This document shows positions 61,287-64,000 of a stretch of 64,000 nt of DNA, in pieces. Source of the stretch: Thalassotalea_B piscium_A. GTDB taxonomy: Bacteria > Pseudomonadota > Gammaproteobacteria > Enterobacterales > Alteromonadaceae. The stretch lies in contig CP186339.1 of the NCBI GenBank assembly GCA_049347715.1, forward strand, positions 124,001 to 188,000. The letters are read 5' to 3'. The notes beneath the pieces were generated by a model that was given only the letters and a program-made list of their open reading frames with translations, was not told the DNA's origin and ran no database searches. Position 1 is the stretch's first letter. Each line of letters starts with the position of its first letter. The translations under genes and the position numbers were made by a program.

Positions 61287-62720
61287 ATGACTAAATATCG
61301 TAAATTAAGAAGTCAGTTATCATTAGTATTTTTAATTGTTTCGACTGGCTGCATTTCTATGGTAAATGCTCAAGCAGATGAAAGTTTTGTGGAATATCCG
61401 CAAGGGCATATTGCCATTACCGATGTAAGCGTAATTGATGGCACAGGGACATCAGTCAAACCACATCAGACGGTACTTATTAATGGTAATCAAATCGTAG
61501 CGATGGGGAATGCAACACATTTTAAAATTGGTAAGCATGTCACTAAGATAAACGGAGAAGGAAAAACACTTATTCCTGGATTAGTCATGATGCATGAGCA
61601 TATGTTTTACCCTACGGGTAAGGCTAATTATACCGAGATGCTTACAAGCTTTCCAAAATTATATTTAGCAGGCGGAGTGACTGCAGCAAGAACAGCGGGA
61701 ACTCTTTCTCCCTATGCTGATTTAGCGTTACGAGATGCGATTAATGCAGGTAAATCAATTGGCCCAGACATTGATGTTACAGCGCCTTATTTAAATGGTC
61801 CCGGTTTACCTATATTAAAAATAAAGGCACTCAGAGGTGCTGATGATGCAGAAACTATGATGAATTACTGGATCTCTGAAGGAGTCACATCTTACAAGGC
61901 GTACATGCACATACATCAAGATGAACTTGAAAAAATAATAACCTTGGCTCATCAACAAAATCAAAAAGTAACTGGGCATTTATGTTCGGTAACCTACCGA
62001 GAGGCCGCTGAACTTGGAATAGACAATTTAGAGCATGGTTTTTTTGCTGCGACAGATTTTGTAAAAAACAAAGTGAAAAATGAATGTCCAACGGCCACAT
62101 CAGTTCATCAGTCATTAGTTAATCTTGATATCGATGGTAAAGACGTTAATGAGTTGATTGATTTTCTAATAAGTAAAGGGGTAACGCTAACATCAACTTT
62201 AACGGTTTTTGAAACGTATACAAAAGGACGCCCAAAGGCATACCCTGAAGCATTAGCGGCGTTGATTCCAGAAGTGCGTGAGCAATACGAAATACGTTGG
62301 CAACAAGTTGCTAAGCAAGATAATGCCACTTGGCCGATCGTATTTAAAAAAATGATGAAGCTTGAAAAGAAATTTGTTGATGCCGGCGGTAAATTAATAG
62401 CGGGAACCGACCCAACTGGCTTTGGTGGTGTTGTTGCCGGATTTGCTAATCAACGAGTAATCGAATTATTGGTAGAAGCTGGCTTTGATATTGAGCAGGC
62501 TGTTGAAATTTCGACATTAAATGGAGCTAAATTTCTACAACGTGATAATGAAATGGGTTCAATTGAAATCGGTAAACTGGCAAATGTAGTGTTAGTGGAT
62601 GGTGATTTATCAAAAGATACTTCTGCTATTCGCAATATGTCCATAGTTTTTAAAAATGGTATTGGTTATAACGCAAAAAAAATACGAGCTAACACTAAAG
62701 CTGTGGTTGGACTACATTAA
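61287..62720 (+). CDS. Exported amidohydrolase (imidazolonepropionase-like)
   Basis: A 477-residue precursor (signal near LVFLIVSTGCISMVNAQA). The metal-dependent amidohydrolase fold has VIDGTG, the HxH site MMHEHMF, the Lys of TSYKAYMH, His residues in TGHLC and LEHGFF, and Asp in AGTDPTGFGG. GAGAG precedes the ATG. Relatives hydrolyse peptides (Xaa-Pro or cyclic) or heterocycles; the substrate is not evident. It is 48 bases before an M20 amidohydrolase gene, with which it is probably co-transcribed. Confidence 0.9.
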   Translation: MTKYRKLRSQLSLVFLIVSTGCISMVNAQADESFVEYPQGHIAITDVSVIDGTGTSVKPHQTVLINGNQIVAMGNATHFKIGKHVTKINGEGKTLIPGLVMMHEHMFYPTGKANYTEMLTSFPKLYLAGGVTAARTAGTLSPYADLALRDAINAGKSIGPDIDVTAPYLNGPGLPILKIKALRGADDAETMMNYWISEGVTSYKAYMHIHQDELEKIITLAHQQNQKVTGHLCSVTYREAAELGIDNLEHGFFAATDFVKNKVKNECPTATSVHQSLVNLDIDGKDVNELIDFLISKGVTLTSTLTVFETYTKGRPKAYPEALAALIPEVREQYEIRWQQVAKQDNATWPIVFKKMMKLEKKFVDAGGKLIAGTDPTGFGGVVAGFANQRVIELLVEAGFDIEQAVEISTLNGAKFLQRDNEMGSIEIGKLANVVLVDGDLSKDTSAIRNMSIVFKNGIGYNAKKIRANTKAVVGLH

Positions 62721-62768
62721 TAACTAGTCATTATCTTAGTGAACAAAAATAATAACAGAGGAATTAGC

Positions 62769-64000
62769 ATGAAAATATTAATAGTCCCTTATTGTCTAGT
62801 ACTGAGTTTGTTTTTATCGTTAAGTGTTCATGCGATTGAAAAATCGGATGAATTACTAAAACAAGTTGAAAATAAAGTGATTAAATGGCGACGTGATTTT
62901 CATCAAAACCCAGAATTAGGTAATCGAGAAACTCGTACGGCTAAAATAATAGCAAGTCATTTAAAAGCGTTAGGGATGGATGTGGAAACTGACATTGCCT
63001 ACACTGGAGTAGTGGGTCTTTTGCAAGGTGGTAAACCTGGTCCAACTGTTATGTTACGTGCTGATATGGATGCCTTACCTGTGACAGAGCAAGTAGATTT
63101 ACCATTTAAGTCGACGAAAAAAACTAACTATCGCGGCGTTGATGTAGGAATAATGCATGCTTGTGGTCATGATACTCACATGGCAATGCTTATGGGAGCC
63201 GCAGAAGTTCTAACAGGGATGAAAGACGAATTATATGGCAATGTTATGTTCGTATTTCAACCTGCTGAAGAAGGTGCTCCCGACCAAGAAGAAGGGGGAG
63301 CAGAACTGATGTTAAAACAAGGCATCTTTAAAAAGTATAAGCCTGATGTAGCTTTCGGTCTTCATATTGTGTCTAGTTTGCCATCAGGATACCTCGGTTA
63401 TCGCAGCGGTCCTTTTATGGCGAGTGCTGATCGTTTTGAAATAACAGTCGATGGTAAACAAACCCATGGCTCTACGCCATGGACAGGGATTGATCCTATC
63501 AGCGTCGCTGCGCAAATAGTGACAGGTGTTAACCATATTATTAGTCGTCAAATTGATATTACGAAAGAACCCGCAATTATTTCTTTTGGTAAAATTGCTG
63601 GCGGTATTCGTAATAATATCATACCTGATAAGGTGGAAATGATTGGTACTATTCGTAATTTTGACATGGATAACCGCCAGAAAATCTTTGAAAAAATTAA
63701 TACTACCGCTACGCATATTGCTGCTGCTTCCGGTGCAAAAGCTGAGGTTGAAATTTATGAAGGTTATCCGGTCACCATTAATGATCCCAAATTAACCGAA
63801 CAAATGTTACCTACACTTAACAATGTTGCTGGCGAAGATAAAGTGAAAATATTACCTAAAATAACAGGCGCAGAAGACTTTTCATTTTATGCACTAGAAG
63901 TACCTGGGTTATTTATCTTTTTAGGGGGTACACCAATAAATAAAGATCCTAAAATGGCAGCAAGTAATCACTCTCCTTATTTTTTCGCAGACGAGTCATC
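62769..64000 (+). CDS. Exported M20D amidohydrolase/aminoacylase, 3' end outside window
   Basis: At least 410 residues; the frame is open to the window end. A signal peptide (MKILIVPYCLVLSLFLSLSV, cleaved after HA) precedes an M20D domain: RRDFHQNPELGNRETRTA, VMLRADMDALPV, HACGHDTHMA (metal Cys/His), FQPAEEGAPDQ (catalytic Glu), FGLHIVSSLPSG, and NHSPYFFADE near the end. Such enzymes (hippurate hydrolase, N-acyl amino acid hydrolase) free amino acids from N-acyl forms. It was identified by direct translation from AGAGGAATTAGC and the ATG. It follows the amidohydrolase gene in the same direction. Confidence 0.93.
   Translation, partial: MKILIVPYCLVLSLFLSLSVHAIEKSDELLKQVENKVIKWRRDFHQNPELGNRETRTAKIIASHLKALGMDVETDIAYTGVVGLLQGGKPGPTVMLRADMDALPVTEQVDLPFKSTKKTNYRGVDVGIMHACGHDTHMAMLMGAAEVLTGMKDELYGNVMFVFQPAEEGAPDQEEGGAELMLKQGIFKKYKPDVAFGLHIVSSLPSGYLGYRSGPFMASADRFEITVDGKQTHGSTPWTGIDPISVAAQIVTGVNHIISRQIDITKEPAIISFGKIAGGIRNNIIPDKVEMIGTIRNFDMDNRQKIFEKINTTATHIAAASGAKAEVEIYEGYPVTINDPKLTEQMLPTLNNVAGEDKVKILPKITGAEDFSFYALEVPGLFIFLGGTPINKDPKMAASNHSPYFFADES

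Noticed and set aside
1..64000. CRISPR arrays, tRNA or rRNA genes, intact insertion sequences and phage genes
   Set aside because: None seen on reading both strands: no regularly spaced repeats, no transposase or phage proteins, no recognisable RNA genes.

Overview
The window is a 64 kb piece of an AT-rich marine gammaproteobacterial chromosome, most like Alteromonadales/Colwelliaceae (Colwellia or a close relative). The grounds are the collinear core block coaBC-radC-rpmB-rpmG-mutM-coaD-waaA, SlmA, the greB/tex neighbourhood, the VC_2705-type sodium symporter with its own two-component system, a PEP-CTERM protein and many secreted peptidases. No rRNA, tRNA, CRISPR array or intact insertion sequence was seen. 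The genus is inferred from protein character and gene order; no database was searched.

Layout. 1-5.4 kb: 3' part of a hybrid sensor kinase, then a decayed accessory stretch (frameshifted GmtX-like remnant), an intact greB, an exported hydrolase, an unknown exported protein, and an antisense, stop-ridden second greB fragment that separates greB from tex. 5.4-16.3 kb: tex, a PAS chemotaxis receptor, a DcaP-like porin, a dipeptidyl-peptidase-IV-like S9 peptidase, a DksA/TraR plus YdcH pair, and a hybrid kinase with an NMT1/THI5-like sensor. 16.3-26.1 kb: an acetate-type unit (exonuclease, DUF294/CBS regulator, DUF4212 plus sodium symporter, CrbS-like kinase, CrbR-like regulator). 26.2-32.8 kb: pepD, slmA, coaBC, radC, then a PilZ-ParA-ribbon-helix-helix cassette inserted before rpmB-rpmG. 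32.9-43 kb: GST, DUF885 peptidase, ATP-grasp enzyme, mutM, a DUF6491-like lipoprotein, coaD, and LPS core genes (kdkA, GT9, waaA) with a TetR regulator. 43-52 kb: an odd hydrolase, a possible 28-residue membrane peptide, kbl-tdh-glpE-glpG, a FliL-like protein, ubiC-ubiA, plsB. 52-64 kb: NYN protein, M4 metalloprotease, PqiA-like protein, PEP-CTERM protein, EamA transporter, cold-shock/DUF1294 protein, orphan solute-binding protein, M28 peptidase and two amidohydrolases (the last cut by the window end).

Working together. Secreted M4, S9, M28, DUF885 and M20 enzymes together with PepD and the kbl-tdh pathway point to life on proteins and peptides. The symporter and CrbS/CrbR would take up and sense acetate or a similar small acid. 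Shared sequence elements upstream of both the symporter operon and the DcaP-like porin suggest co-regulation.

Most worth a second look: the chromosomal PilZ-ParA-RHH cassette, a sigma-54-like promoter before the PEP-CTERM gene, the shared element pair at the porin and symporter promoters, and the decayed mobile/greB remnants at the left end.
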